DNA of 64,000 nt from NCBI GenBank assembly GCA_035610365.1, contig CM069439.1, forward strand, positions 5,642,001 through 5,706,000, in the 5' to 3' direction. The stretch's first letter is position 1; every line of letters starts with the position of its first letter. This DNA is from Aquatica leii. Its lineage: Eukaryota; Arthropoda; Insecta; Coleoptera; Lampyridae. This document shows, in pieces, positions 46,301-61,000 of the stretch. The notes beneath the pieces are model-generated. The model did no database searches. It saw only the letters and a program-made list of their open reading frames with translations, and was not told the origin of the DNA. A program made the position numbers and the translations under genes.

Positions 46301-46810
46301 TTGATTTTATTCTTACAGTTATTTATTCATTCAAGTATTTTGAATGACCTACGTAGCATTACATCATTTAAACATCTGTAAATACGTTGTATTTGAGAAT
46401 TAACTTGGAAAGCATTTGGGATCTTATAATTAATAACTTTATTTAAGTACATACGTCTTATGTGATTTTGTATTTATTTTTTGTGTCAGCAAATTACTAA
46501 GAAGAAATGTGGAGTTCTTAGAACAGTAAATCGTTATTTTTGATTTCTACTTTTAAATGATATCAAAAACTGTTTAATGCTACAGGTTCGTAATTTCCGC
46601 TGTATGTATTTACTGCTTTCTAATCAATAAACATTTATTTGTTTTTTTTTCTGAAATTTGGATATTGTTATCATTCGGTTACTATTATCAAAAACCTCAA
46701 GTTCCAACGTGATTATATTAAGCGGCGTGCACTGTATTCGTATTTCAGGACTTAACTGTTGATGAGCAATTGTGTTTTATATGAACGTAAAGTAAAAGAA
46801 ATGAAGGAGA

Positions 46811-46838
46811 AAAACTACTACTCAACTGTAGTAGTTTT
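46811..46838. repeat. Perfect 11-bp hairpin
   Basis: AAAACTACTAC (46811-46821) and GTAGTAGTTTT (46828-46838) are exact reverse complements with a 6-nt loop (TCAACT). No element boundary or gene is visible beside it. It is too short for a typical animal microRNA precursor. Confidence 0.6.
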
Positions 46839-48329
46839 GCACTAAATTTCGCGAGATAGTCACGAGGTGGCATGAAGATCATGCTTTGAATAAACGAGAA
46901 TTTAGTAGAAAATTTTTTGGGATTTTATTCATCAGAATGATCAGACTGTCAGGTACAAGTTTCAAATAATAGTGGAGAAAACAATATTTTTTACAGATAT
47001 CTGTATAATTTAGGATCTCTCTGTTATGTTACTTTTTGTTACGAGCATATTTTTTTTTTAATTTGTTTCTAATATAACAGAAGAGCTTTTTAACTACATG
47101 CATATGTAAAAAAACCTTTTTTTCTTAGTTTTCATTACTTCTTTCTTTTTTTGCCTTACTACTTTTTTAAATCTTGATTTTGCATTCTATAAATTATACC
47201 ACAACTGTAAATCATATCATCAACAAGTCTAAAAGTTCATAAATGAACAATTTGGTAAAATTATATCTTACTTAGGATTCTGATAATCAAAAAAAACTAT
47301 TTTAAGCAGTCTTTTTGGGCGCAAAAAGAATACTTTTTTAAAAATTTGGTATATGCTAGATATTTGAAGACTACAAAAAAAGAAATCTGAGAAATAAATT
47401 ATACTTGATGTGTATTTTAGTTTTTAAACAAAAATTAAATGTATTTCGTAATGTGGTAAAATATGGTACTTTGTAACATTGTAACTCGGTCGAAAAAAAG
47501 TGGGGAAAAACTTGTTTTTTAAGATTGACAGCAAAATTCTGATTTGGGTCCGCTTTGTTTTTCTATAAGTAATATATTAACATAGTTTTTTTAATGTATT
47601 TTATTTTTTGGGCTGCCAATTTTTTCATTACACAATATTTTCTGCTTTTGGTTTTTGTGGAATTTATTGGCTTTAGGTTTTTGTTATATATTTGGTATTT
47701 TTTGCAGGACTTCTTTTTTCTATTGTTTTTGTGTTTTTTATTTGTACGTTTATCCTTATGTTCTATGCTGTTTAGTAATAAACGTCTAAATTTATTTTAT
47801 TCGTTTGTTTAACTTTGATTCTCCATTTCTGGTTTCTTCATTTCGTCGTCTAAAAATAAAATTAATAGCAATGATATTTCTTAAGAAGTTATACATTTTT
47901 TTTTAGATAATCCGTCCTATATAGTTTTTCGTTTGTATATACATACGTACTTTTAATTACTGTTATTTGAAATTCTGATTGGAAGTAGTTACAATGATAC
48001 TGAATCGCTTTTTGTTATAACTTGGCAATAGTTGGAATACACGAAGGTTTGGTAAAATTGATTCAATTTTTGCCAGTGGAGCCTGCTGGTAAGAATCACG
48101 ACATTACAGCTAGCTGAGATGTCGGCGAGTAGGCGTGGTTGAGAATGATTTAATGAAAAAGAAAAAACGGGCGCTACTTCTTGAGTACCTGTAATATCCT
48201 TGGCTTGGAGTCACCAAGGGTATATACGAACTCACTGCAAAAAAAATCAGTTGGAGGAGAAAAACAAACAACTTAAAACTAGAGAACGTAACGTAATGAA
48301 CAAAATTAGTAAATGCTAAGCACGATTAA

Positions 48330-48960
48330 TCAATAACAAAATCACATAAGGCAAATGGATTGAACGTTAACAACCATAAGTTGCTACTTTTGTTGTTTAA
48401 ATAAATAAAATTTAGTAACTTTTATGCACGAGCAATTAAACACCAAATCACATAAGGAAAAATCGATTAAATATTAACAATCACATGCAATCGCAAAAAT
48501 TCAGTTCTCGAATAGCGAGACGTGATCGTTTAAATTATTATAAGAACGTAAGACTTACCCCTATTTCCTTAGCATAGTAGCTAGTATCATTGCTACGTCA
48601 ATAATACTACTCTCGACACTTTCGAGTAGTGCAAGCTTGTATTTACTGATTTAAATTAGCTAACACCCGCTTTGAATACGGACAGTTTTTAAAGTTCAAA
48701 TCAACGTGAACAGTAATACCCAAATGCAAAATAAGCTGAAGGCTGAATAATTATACTCTACTGTAGATAAAATATTCATAATGATCTTAGATACACTAAA
48801 AGCAACTGAAGACAATGTAATTAATAAAACCGAAGGTTGAATATGATTAATAAAGTTGAATGCTTAATTTACAAAAATGATAATATGTACGTAACAAAAA
48901 ATTAAACATAAATATAAACGCTGAAGGCGTATAGTAAGCGATAGCTGGTCGAAGTCAAAA
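48330..48960. repeat. AT-rich repeat with internal duplication
   Basis: AAATCACATAAGG(C/A)AAA followed by a (G/C)GATT...TTAACAA block occurs twice about 100 bp apart (near 48340 and 48448). Three 'GAAGG(C/T)(T/G)' blocks lie at 48739, 48832 and 48923. Parts resemble 37780-38380. Confidence 0.3.
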
Positions 48961-49000
48961 TTCACTTTTTAGTAACTACTGAGGTATCCATCTTTTTTAT

Positions 49001-52000
49001 TTATGGTACTAGGTACTGGTACTGTTGGACATTTGTATAATGGAAAATGCTTTCACTTTTCGTAATTATGTTTGCAGGAAACGGCCCTGATCTTCCGCTA
49101 TCTTACTGCATGCAGTTTAGTAGCCACAAACCGATCTAAAAAGAATCTTTATTTGCAACCTCTTTCAAACGGATTGAACGGTCAAAGTTTCTGATATACT
49201 GCTAGTGGCGCGCTCGCTTACTAAGAATTTTGTTAAAATACGAATTGTGAAAATTTATAACTAACGATACGTAACAAATTATTCATCACGAAAGCTTTTT
49301 TTAACCATGTCATGAAGGTAGCCGTCAAAACAGCGAAATTTTATTAATTCAATTGCAAGAAATTCTAAATGGATTCAGATTCGGATTATGGGAAGGTTAC
49401 ATTTTATGCAGAAGTTACGATCTGTGTCAAGTCCAAAAGTATTCCAGAGTTTGAAGATGAAGAGTAGTACCTTAACGTGTATTGTCATTAGCTTTGAATT
49501 CTTAGTTATATTTCTATATTTTTTTTGGTGTGAAAATATGATCTAGTAATTTCTTTTCTTGAATCGATTTTGGGGTTATGTTAGTATTATAATTTTTGTT
49601 TCCATTTTCCGTTTACTGAGTGCTTGTTTTTTTCATATTTTTCAAAATCGTAAATTGTTTTTTTGGTGAGGTGTAAAATCTAAATTTGATGTCATTTTGG
49701 TTATTTCTTTTTTCGATTTATTAATGAAATCAATAAAATACAAATATATAAATAAATTACTGACAAAATATTATATATTTTTACAAAATTTTGTATTTTA
49801 TATCTATAAAGCATCGTTTAAGACGCAAAGCAAATTAACCTCAATCGCAACATGTACACACTTTGAAATAAATTACCTTGTAAGTTTTTCCATTGCATTG
49901 CATGGCAATGCTTCATGTTAGAAGACTTGAAATTAATTCCTCGTTGGATTTAACCGCTCTGCACTTGCTTAATAACAGATATTTGCTGTCATCATTTTTC
50001 TGAAATAAATAATATTGAGTACTTTTAAAACATCAGCAAACAAGTAGAGGTCAAACAAAAAGACGTGTGAATATGTGAGGGATTTTTGATTTTAAGAAAA
50101 CTTGTATTCTTTTAGATTGACGTTGAAGACATTTTGTATGTTATTGACATGTTGAGGTTGATCAATCGTAATAAAATCAAACTTTTGGAGAAAATAGTAA
50201 ATGCTTTGCGTTTTTGATTCTTTTAACTATTACCAAAATAAGAACGTCTTTCTGTGATTGGATCATGTTGTGAACGTTCTATCTTTAATCCAAGTGTTTT
50301 TTTTTGTTTGGTCTAGCGTAGACGAGAACCAGATTTTCCAGGTTTGATTGCTTATGGATTTGTTGTTGAAATCGTTTAAGTTAAGAATTCATCACACACT
50401 CGATTTATTTAAGATTGTTCTTTAAAAGTTATAAAGTGATTTTAAATTTCTTTCGTTTAACTTGATCCTTATCATTGGGAATTTAAGGAATAATTTGACA
50501 GTTGTTTGTAAAGTAATGAAGTTTTCTCGCTTTTGTTTTTGGTAACATTCGTTTTGTATTTACATGGTTTAAATTAAAATAGTTTGTAGTATATTTAAAT
50601 TAATATATATTATATATAGATTTTATTAATGAATATTTGTTTTTTGCTCAAAACTCGCGTTTTTGTATTCAACGAATTTATTAGTTTTTGCTGCATGTTT
50701 CGACGACTAACAGCTATGAATTTTTTCGATTTACACAAAGTTGTAATTAATTTAGATGTAAAAAATGCAATATTAAACAAACAGGGTGTTAACAATATTC
50801 TGTATGCTTGATTCCTGCTTATCCAGCTTATTTTAGAATAAAGTATCTTATAAAAAAGTTCTGCAACTTCTTATATAGCGGATTAAACTGCCAGCTTAAG
50901 GTTATAACTATATTTTATGCAGAATACTTATAACTTATTATTACCGCTAAAGTTTCTACAACTTAGGGAACACGTTCTTGAATGCATCTATTTTTATTCA
51001 CAGTACCTGACAAGATATATACTCGTAATGTATGTTTGAACTCGATTTTCGCTTGTGTTGTACGGGGGAATGCTCTCAGAAAAAGAAATGAAAAGCTTCG
51101 TGTTTATTGTTCTTATACTTGAGCTCCCGTGTTTTCTTTTCAAAACTTTTGTTTTTCTTGTTAATGTTACTCATAAAGTTCAAAATGTGAGACACTTACA
51201 TATTATGGTTGAATTGCAATGCTAAGTAATTACTGTTGTATGTACGCACAAGAACAGTAATATAGGAATAGTCTTTTATGTTGCACGCTTGTATAGTGTG
51301 TGCTTTTAGACGAAACAATAAATAAAACCGACTTAAGTTTAATAAGATATCAGTCTGGCGTGAATTTGTCACGTTAAAAATAGCTTAAATCGCAAAGAAA
51401 AGTGGTCCCGATATTGTACTGATGATGAGTTCGTGTTTTGACTGTAGATTATAAATTCTATGGTAATGTCGTATGAATATATGAGAGAGGTTATAACACC
51501 GAGATAATCTAACGTTATTCAAACCGAAACGTGTAAGCACTAGTGTATTCTATTAAATTCCTTTACAGTTTACGATTTAGGTTCGAGGAATAAACCGAGT
51601 TTACTGTTCGAAAACCACTTTGCTTTGAAGTATCTGCGTATTAAAGTCTTTGCTCTCCAAATCCCATTCAATAGCTGTACTTGAAAATAATCCTCAAGTT
51701 ACGTGTAATGTTATTGTTACGTCTTAATTTTTTCTCAAACGACAGCTGCATGTATGCATCTCCCCATCGATGCGTATGTTGCAATTTTTCTCAAAGTAAC
51801 AATAAAACGCACGTTGCACCCCGAATAAATGACATTCTATTTGCGCGAGCTTACTGAACTCAAAAGAGAAGTATTTCTAATTACGTTTGAATTGAAAAAA
51901 ACCGTTTATATCAAGAATAATTTCCGTTTCGATAAATTCGGTCGATGCAAATTGAATTTACTTGAACGTAATCGTGGTTGTCCCATAAGCAAATCTTTAG

Positions 52001-55000
52001 AATCGATTAATAAACTTAAAATATCTCAAATAAAATTCTACCGCATTGTTTTGTTATTCGAGAAACGTGCGAAATTTACAAAAATTTTCATAAAGTGTAA
52101 GATTTAAATGATGATAGGAATTGAGTTTGACGTGTTCAATCAAGGAAATGTATTTTTTTTGCAAAGTAAGCATTCTTTCTTTCTGTAGTGAAGTAAGTAA
52201 TCTTGTTGATTTCTGTACCAAATTTGATAAAGCTACATTTGGTAATATAGAATACAAATGAGTATTGATTTTATGTTATTTTCTTGTCACTTTTTATTGC
52301 GATTATTTCCTATAGAGATTTTGCTTGGATAAATAATTTTGCTACATTGTTGCGTTCAATTGATTTCCAGAAGTATGTATAAGGAAAAAATCAATTTGAA
52401 CATGAGACGAACAAGGTGAAATGTTTTAATTAGTAGCGAAATGTGAAGGTCTAAAGAGTACGTAATAATACCGGCGATCATTTTTAATTGTAATTAGAAT
52501 GCGCTGGGCAATAAAGTGAATACTATTATTAATTATTATAACCTTCTAATTTCTATTTATTAAATATCTGTGCAATTCTATAGAATCATGCACTCTTTAA
52601 TTTATTTTATAATTACAGAGAATTGCCAGTATGTTGCAATTATTCATGAAAAGGTAATTTTATAGGCTAAATACCATTCACATATAAACAATTTATTATT
52701 GAGAATAAGAAGAACAATACCCATAAAACACTGTAATTGCATTACTGTTACGAAATTATTTCCTAATAAGCAATATTCTATAATAAATTATCGATAGTAT
52801 TAATAGTATGAATATATTACATTCTAGGACACCGTATAATCTATAGGATAAGTGAGCAAGGTTTTTGAAAACTAAATCTTTTCGACGATTAGGTGTGACT
52901 AAAATCTTTTTTTGTAGATGAACGCTTAAAAGTGTGCCAGTCAGATCAATATAAAATTATTAATTGTATTATACAAAGACTTTTTCTTATTACATCATTA
53001 ATTGTAGGATTTTGATTGTTTGTTTAGTAGGTGAATCTTTGATTATCGATGTGACACGGTCTAATCTCCTATTTTCTTACAAATAGTTTAATTCAAGTTC
53101 AAAATATTAATTTGAAATTAATTTACACTGTAGTAGTTATAGTCAAAATTAGTGTTTTTAATAAACTGAATAGAATTGGTAGAATCTTTTTTTGTCGTTT
53201 TTCCATGCTTTTTAATGCAATTATAATGGACTAACACTCTTGTTACTGAATTTTTTGAATTTGTTATAAAATGTGGATTGCCAAAACATTTAACTCATTC
53301 TTGATATTTTGATCTTAAGATGTTGTTTTTCTTGCTCAATACCAAACTTGATTAACATGCAGGTTAACCCAGATTCTGATAATTGGAAAAAACTTAACCA
53401 AGTATTTTTTGACATCTTTGTTTGAACTAAAATTTTTACGGTCTAAAAAGTTCCAGAAATATTGAAACAAGTAAACTGGTGGTCGAAGGAACTCTTTCAT
53501 AGAATTGTCTGATAAATGATAAAAAAATTTATTTGGTTTTCATCAGTTCAAACACTGATAATTTTTAATAGCGACATTAATTTATAAATTAATTTTGGCA
53601 GCGGCGTTCTATTAACTTCTTCGTACATTTGTAAAAAATCCACGTTTCTATTTTTACGTATCAATAAAACAACCACACAAAATCAAATTTATTATTTTAT
53701 TAGTGCTTGCTTCTTGTTTGGAATTTTTTGGGAAAAGTTTTTTCGAAAAATGTTAAACCTAATTTGTTTAAAAAAAATTTAGTTAAATCGTTTTAATTTT
53801 GTATTTACTTTTTAAATGCTATTTCGCTGAATGAATTAGATTGTAAAACAACAGCCGAAGAGACATCAAGGGTCGGTTTTGCTTTTAGATAATACGCGTA
53901 TATAGGTAATTAAATTCATTTTTTGCTTGTCCGTTTACAGTGACAAACATTAAAATTTTCGTTGTTTATCTATGTTACAGTATAAAATCAAACGGTGTTG
54001 CATTCCTCTTTAGTAAACTTGTAATTAAAATTTAAACCAACTTTTAATTAAATTCATTTAAGTATGTAATAGATAATTATTTTGTCATTATTTTTAAAAT
54101 TGTCTAATTACGGTTACTTCTTTACTTTAAACTTAAATTAATTTAAGACACTACTTTGAGACATTTCGTGTTTATACTGAAATTATAAAGTTTTATTTTC
54201 GCAAAACTTTAAGGTCAATAATTCGTTCTGATTAATTATGAAAATTATTTGGTTGTAAGTACCAGCCAGTATCTAGCATTAAAATTGCTCGACGCAAATT
54301 AAACCTTATTACCTTTTGTTTGTGGAAGCGTCATAAACTTAACATGAAGTTGATTTAATTTTGTGCCTGAGAAAATTAGGACACTAAGGATTAACAACAA
54401 ACTTTTTTTTGAGATAATGAAATAAAATTACAAACGTATGAATAATACATTCTCGAAGTAATAATATTACATTTTAATTAGACGTTCAATTATGAAATCC
54501 TGTTCATTGGTTTTCAAAAATCCTTGTCAAAAACGTGTGTATCACACCTTCTAATGAATCACAAATCTGCGTAGGAACAATCCTTGAAGGGTATATTGCA
54601 ATGAAATTTTTTATGTAATACTAAATTATTTCTAATTGTTTCATTTCGTACTTACTACAAAAATACTAATTGTTGCAACACGACTCTATTCAAACCGAAT
54701 CAAACAAAGGTTAACTTCATTTCCATTAATTACTAGACAAAAAGCTTTTTGTTAAGTTTTGTTTATGTAAATGATAAAAATGATTTTGCATATTTTCGTG
54801 TGAGCATTACATTTTTTATGCGCGACCTTAACGTCCTCATTATTAAGATATTATTTCGTCTGCATAATAAAAAGTTCTCAATTCGCCAGATTTATTTTAC
54901 GCAGTTTTGAGAGCGTCAAACGGGTATAAACTGTTCTTTTTTATTTTATACGTTCTGATATAAAAATATAAAAAGTATTAAAACTGCGCTACAAGTGTCT

Positions 55001-58000
55001 AGTTTTTATTTGCATAAAACGCTTAAGGGATTATGATGAACAGGCAAACTAAAGGGATAGGTCACATGGGATTGTGCTTACTATGTACTGAAAATTGGCC
55101 TTGTAGTTTGGGTGTGGTATTTCACTGTAGTATTGTAAAATAACTAGGTCGCAATTCATATTTTATAATACAGTTACTTAAGTTAGTTTTTATCCGACAG
55201 TATCTAAGAAGTCCATGACAGTACGATTTGAACTTGATTTTAAAATATCTTTAAATTCGATTTACTTATGTCATTGTGACATTGTAAAAAAAGATAAAAT
55301 TGCATTATGTTACTTATTAACAAATTAAATACAAAGGATACGAGATTTATACGGTACACAAACTACAAATTTTTCTTCTCACTACTATAATATTGTCTTT
55401 AAATTATTCGTAATCTCTTAACTTTAGGTTATTAGATCTTTGTATAATAGATTAACTCAATGATTTTCTGAGCAGAAAATTGAATGTAACCACCAAGGGT
55501 GTTAGAAACGATCTAGGACTTAACTACTGCTTTATAAAAGTTGTTACAAACCCGAACAATTTTCACGAACTTGAAACGAGTACTCTCTTAGCAGAAGGTA
55601 AACATTTTGGTTAGCTTTTCTTCTGTTATGGTTTTTCTATGGCAGTTCGCATATTTAATGATTGTATTTCATTTTCTGTTTCAATTCAATTTCAAATTTT
55701 CTAGTTAGAATTAATTTGAGTTATACTATTTTTAATTTTGTGATACGAAAGATTATATCTACTTATCAGTATTATGTGAAACTACAACTATTTACTTAAA
55801 AATATCCAAGTTTCCGTAGATATCAAAACGTAAAAGGAGAATAGAATGCAATTTCAGCAGATCAATAAATATTGGTGTCAGATACGCGTTGATAAAATAT
55901 TGACTTTGGTAGACTTTTAATGTCTTACAAAATGATGGCCATTGTTGCCTAAGCAAATAATGCAAAGCGTTGCATCTGTCACTTTTACATTCCAACGCTA
56001 TTATAAAGGTACAGCTTCATAAATCATCAATTCTGTACATTCGCTTATTCTTTAAATCATAAAAGGTTAAAAGTTTGCAAAAAATGCTTTAAGTATTTAT
56101 TACGGATGTTCTATAAATAAAATGTTCACATTTTATCGTTTCGCGCCAGCACTTTTAAGCTCTTCTCGTGCTTAAGTTTTGCATAAAATGATTAAAGTCG
56201 CCGCCAACATTTTCAATTATACATAATTTCTGTTTAGTTCTCGGTGTCAAGTACGAACCCGCTCAATAAATATCGATAAAGTATTTATCTACCTTAGTCG
56301 TATTTTTATCGTGCATTGTACCTTTTTTATTCCGATTAAGAACAACAACGAAATTGTTATTGAATTATATAAACTTTGGAGAAATTACCCCAATTCGAGT
56401 GACTAACAAATATAACAATCGCTTCATTCCAGCCTCACAGCTTATCAATGCGAAACAGTGGCAAGAGGGGAAATGCTATATTATTCACATAACAATACAG
56501 ACCAAGCCATATAGTCTGTCTAGAGCAACGATTTATGTAAAAACTACAAGAGAGTAGATATCAACCCCTATTTATCTTTGGAATTATAACTGCATATCAT
56601 GGTGTGTTAGTCATACACGTGTGGGGTAAGATTATCAAAAGCATGATGTGTTTATTCGACGGTTGTCACCCACAACACGCAACATATGGCAACATTATTC
56701 TTACTGCAAGTAATTACCATTTACGTTGAACTTCAATTATCATTAGTTAAACAATAAAAAAATTTTAAATTAAAAGAAAACTAGGATTTCAGTATAAGCT
56801 TTTGAAGCTAACTACTCACTAAGTTAATTTCCTGCATTCTGTAGCAAGGAATTTTTAATTAGTCTTGTAAGTTTCATAATGATAAAAAAAGATCTGGAAA
56901 TTGGCGAAGCTATGGGCCTTTCTTTCAGGAGCAAATTCTGAACGATCATATAGTCGCCTTAACAGGTTTTCTATAGAAAAATCATAATAATTGGTTATCA
57001 GACCAAATCAGGCAGAATAAAATTATCTTGAAGTGACTTTTGGAGAGGTGCTACACGAGCAAGAATAACTAATAAAAATTAGTCTCAAAACAATGACGAA
57101 AATAAGTATCTTAAGATAACGAATGGATCTACTAATAACAAAAAAGGAAAAGAAATAAAAGAAGACGTGGATAAGTCAGACTGATTTATATATGTATAAT
57201 GAAGAACAATTGTAGTATTTTTTTTGGAATGAAATGAAATTGTATATTTTTCTATTTTATAGGTTTATTTTTATAATTTTTATTTAGAGCTAGTACCTAC
57301 AGCTGTAAATTTAATCTCACATAATTGGCGAAAGAATAAGTTCTTTTATCCAATCCGCTGGATACTTTTTGTGGTCAAAACAAAAACACACTTGGAGATA
57401 CGCATTGCATTTTACATCGATATCAACAGGGCTACCGAAAGAACAATTTTTAAGAAGATTTAACGCAACCTGCGAGGTATTGCTACTAAACAATGTCAAC
57501 ATGGTAGCGTTATGGCTTTTATTATGAAGCATAGTTATACATTGTCTATGAGAACTGGATTAAGAAGAGACGCGGAATAGTATGCAGATAGTTTCATTTT
57601 TCTGAAGTTTGGATAACTTTTTTTAACTCTCACGCTACAAGCCTGGAGCTCGTATAGGTATAAATGATACAACATAAAATATAACTATAGAAGTAACCAA
57701 ATAAAAAGAAGATCGACGCAAGAACGTATTTATATAAACTCCTGCCTTTTGCGTTGCGATTAGATTAGAGTAGCGTACGATTAATTATACGTTTTAGTTT
57801 CTTAACGCCACTTTTTTATTGTGCGATTGTTTATTTAAAGAAAATAAATAAGTATATTATACAAGAACCTAATACCATAATAGCACTATTATAATCAAAC
57901 ATGGCAACGAATATAAATTTTCAATTACATTTGCGGTGAAAGTACATTTTTAGATAATTTCTAAACAGATTTGTTCAAAACACTTTTCACCTAAATCGCC

Positions 58001-61000
58001 ACCGATATCTTTTTAAAACATATTGCGTAACTAGTAAATAAGATAAACACGTGCATCATATTTGTCTCGACAAAAATGTTCATATATATAAAAAAATTAT
58101 GATACACGCCACTAGATTTTAAGTTGCAACCAATTCATAAGTAATTTTATCTCATTTGGAGATAAAAATTAACCAATGCAACTTTAGCTTCATATCATTT
58201 AACACTTTTTTCACAATTTGGTTCACTATGGTCATTAAACATGTGGTTTTTAATATATGCTATTTCGATATGTATGTTACATGGCTAACAAAAATGTTGG
58301 TACTACATTAGTTCCCCGAAAATTCATTGACGTTTCCAATTTTATTCGAGACGAGCTCTAGTACTAAGGCCACAGTGAGAACCAACGACTTACATTGGTT
58401 AAGAAATAGTTGAATTTGATCCAATGCTGCAATTAAGAACGTAAAGACATCAGTGAATGTAACTTTGACTCGTCGATTAAACATTTGATAAAACGCTTGG
58501 TATCAACTTTTTGGATTTTTTTAAACCTAGGTTTACTGATCTACTAAAGTTTAATCTGTGTGTAGGATCGAAATAAAACTTTCTCAATAAGATTTTATTT
58601 GGTGACTGGAAACAAGCCAATATCTGCCCAGACGGCATAAGGAAACAACAGACCTGCGTGTTTTTTGGTATCATTGATCACTGGATACGTTCTTTATTTC
58701 ATGTATCTTTTATTGCATTGAAGAAAAGAAAGGATTTTGATGATGTAATGTGCATTGAGTTACAAGTTTTCTGTGTCGCATCTTCTTGTCTGAAGATTCG
58801 TTACATTACAGCTATGCAAAATTGTGGAATTCCATTGACAACTTGGTCTTTTTTTCTTAACTTGATTCTGTTTTACACAATTAGTTTAAAGCGGTATTCG
58901 TTGGTCAAAACTGGGACCGTAGCTTATTCTCAATTTTATCAAGCAACAGTATACTTATCAAAAAGTAGGTTGCGGGTTGGGTTTTTATGCAATCCCGGCT
59001 GGGCTTGGTCTGATTCAATACCAACTTCATACAGTAGAAGAAGCTTTGCATATAAGCTTATTTTGCTGAATTTTTTTACTGTCGTATCTAAAGACCAAAA
59101 AAGCCCTTACTACTCAGTGTACTTGTTCAATTTCCAATTAGCATTTAAAGATAATGAAACTACATCAGCTGAATGACAATTTACTGACGTAATAATGAAA
59201 AACTGGTGTGCTGTTTCTTAAACGTTTAGTACTTTTGTTCAATGAGGTTCTTATTGATCTCGGTACGACGCGAACTATCATCCAACAGGTGTCTTGACGT
59301 CTTTGTGGTATGAAAATCTTTGCTTATCTAGGAAAATTAAGAGAAATTAATTTTGCAACATTGTATCAATTATTACACAAATTTTAGACTGATCGACTTG
59401 ATATTTTTTGGCGTTATTCTACTAAAAGTTGGAGTTTTAGTATTGTTGCATATTGTTAGGCAGCTAATTAATTATAATCCCGCCTTCGTATTACTATACC
59501 AGCTTTCTAGCGACATTAAACAAATCAAGGATTTGAAATCGTGAAGATTGAATTTTAGATAATCGAGATTTAATTGTCACTTTTATAAAATGACCATTCA
59601 ACTTTTTTTATAGATTGTACAGGCTGTATTTAGAGATGTCCTAAAGTCATCATATGGAAACGAATTGTTATCTACCTGATATTTAAGAACCGTTTAGAAA
59701 ATTGTAGCTATTGGTCGTTTGAAAAATGTAGAAAAACCGGATTTTAATATAAAATTTCCAGAAACATGCTTAATTAATTGCTCGTTTTATAAAATATATA
59801 AACGAATTTTTTGGTATTATTTTTAGAGATAGCTTTTAGTGTTGAAATCCTATAAAGTTAATGTGGAGGAACCCTAATTGATATTTTATCTGGCGAGTGG
59901 ATAAGCTGATTAGCACGATTAAATCAAGTCCATTTGGTCAGTTTAGTTCGTTGTGCGAATCGAATTGAATTGTTCGGATTTTCGTTTTTTTTTAATAAGT
60001 GCGAAAAAGAAAGTCATCTTTTTAAATGCCGCTTTTTTGTATATTTTTCAGAAACAGTTGCCCTTCATATTTAGAGACAATTTTAAGATTGTTTTGTATT
60101 TGTGAAGCATAGCGGATTACATTAGCGAAGACGAGACGCGAAAACTTTTTATATTGTACAACTTATAACAATAGTAAATTTGAAAAAGTTGACAAAAGCG
60201 GATCTAAGGTTTCATTTTATTATTCCGAGTTTGTATAATGAGCATTCTCCTTTTTTACGTTTAGTCAATTACATGTTTTAATAGCATTCGCTCATATCCA
60301 TTTATCAAGGATGACAAAACTTAGCACCCAACTAAAGTATTCGACGAAGCTCTACAGCTTTTCAGAGAAGGTATGTAATTTTATAGTAGTAACTAAATGC
60401 GCAATTGTGCTCCGTATCGAATTTGTAGGGCGTCTGCATCTCCTCGTTGTTTCTGTACGATCATGGATTATAGATGGTTTTGTTTATGTAATTTAATACC
60501 TCCACCAGTACCACGACTTCCTTTGCGTCTATAATCAATATTTTGTCATTATAAATTGTGGTTAACCATAAACAAGATTTTTGGCGTAACATTCCACTTT
60601 TGAAATCTTCTCTGCGTTCCTACGTTATGCAGTCATTTTCAATCTTTGGAGGTTTCCGTTTCTTACAACCCGATATTTCACTTTTTCTACCCAAATAGAT
60701 AGCTAGTCATGTGATTCATCTACGTTATGAGATTGAAACACGGAATTGGATGATGTTATCGTTCAATCAACGCTCGCTGCTACATGGAACTTTTCACGTA
60801 GGGGGTTTATCGTCCGCTTTCCAATGCGCTCGAAAATCTAACTTTAACTTACTTTCTACGTACTCTTTAGATTCAAAATTTTAAACTTGGGTTGAATTTT
60901 GAACACTATTATTGCGAGCTTTTTTATTTTTAGATTATAGAAGAGAAATTGTCTTTTCCATTTTTATATTGCATAGTGTAGTCGACGTTTAAGAATTCTT

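Larger units (their letters stand above)
40378..49000. other. AT-rich stretch with a few candidate signals only
   Basis: A GC-richer block at 40990-41150 contains TGACGTCAC and TATA-like sequence, possibly a promoter, with no gene recognised downstream. A pyrimidine-rich candidate exon lies at 43103-43329 and a perfect hairpin at 46811-46838; both are listed separately. From about 45 to 54 kb the plus strand is notably T-rich, which produces hydrophobic chance ORFs such as 47594-47812. Two CACATAAGG-containing repeats lie near 48330-48480. Confidence 0.4.

Noticed and set aside
46750..46790. LTVDEQL on the plus strand, like the first catalytic block of piggyBac
   Set aside because: Only seven residues match and the flanking codons do not continue the family pattern on either side.
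47594..47812. Hydrophobic 72-codon ORF suggesting a membrane protein
   Set aside because: It lies in a T-rich strand where TTT/TTA codons make any open frame look like a membrane helix, and it has no family signature.
60311..60371. Short frame MTKLSTQLKYSTKLYSFSEK ending at a GTATGT donor-like site
   Set aside because: The acceptor side is poor, other frames contain stops or equally plausible peptides, and no partner exon was found.
60460..60560. Minus-strand RRKGSRGTGGG, like the Gly-rich end of Myb/SANT-type transposon proteins
   Set aside because: The match is limited to a low-complexity Gly segment and the upstream helices could not be read in any frame.
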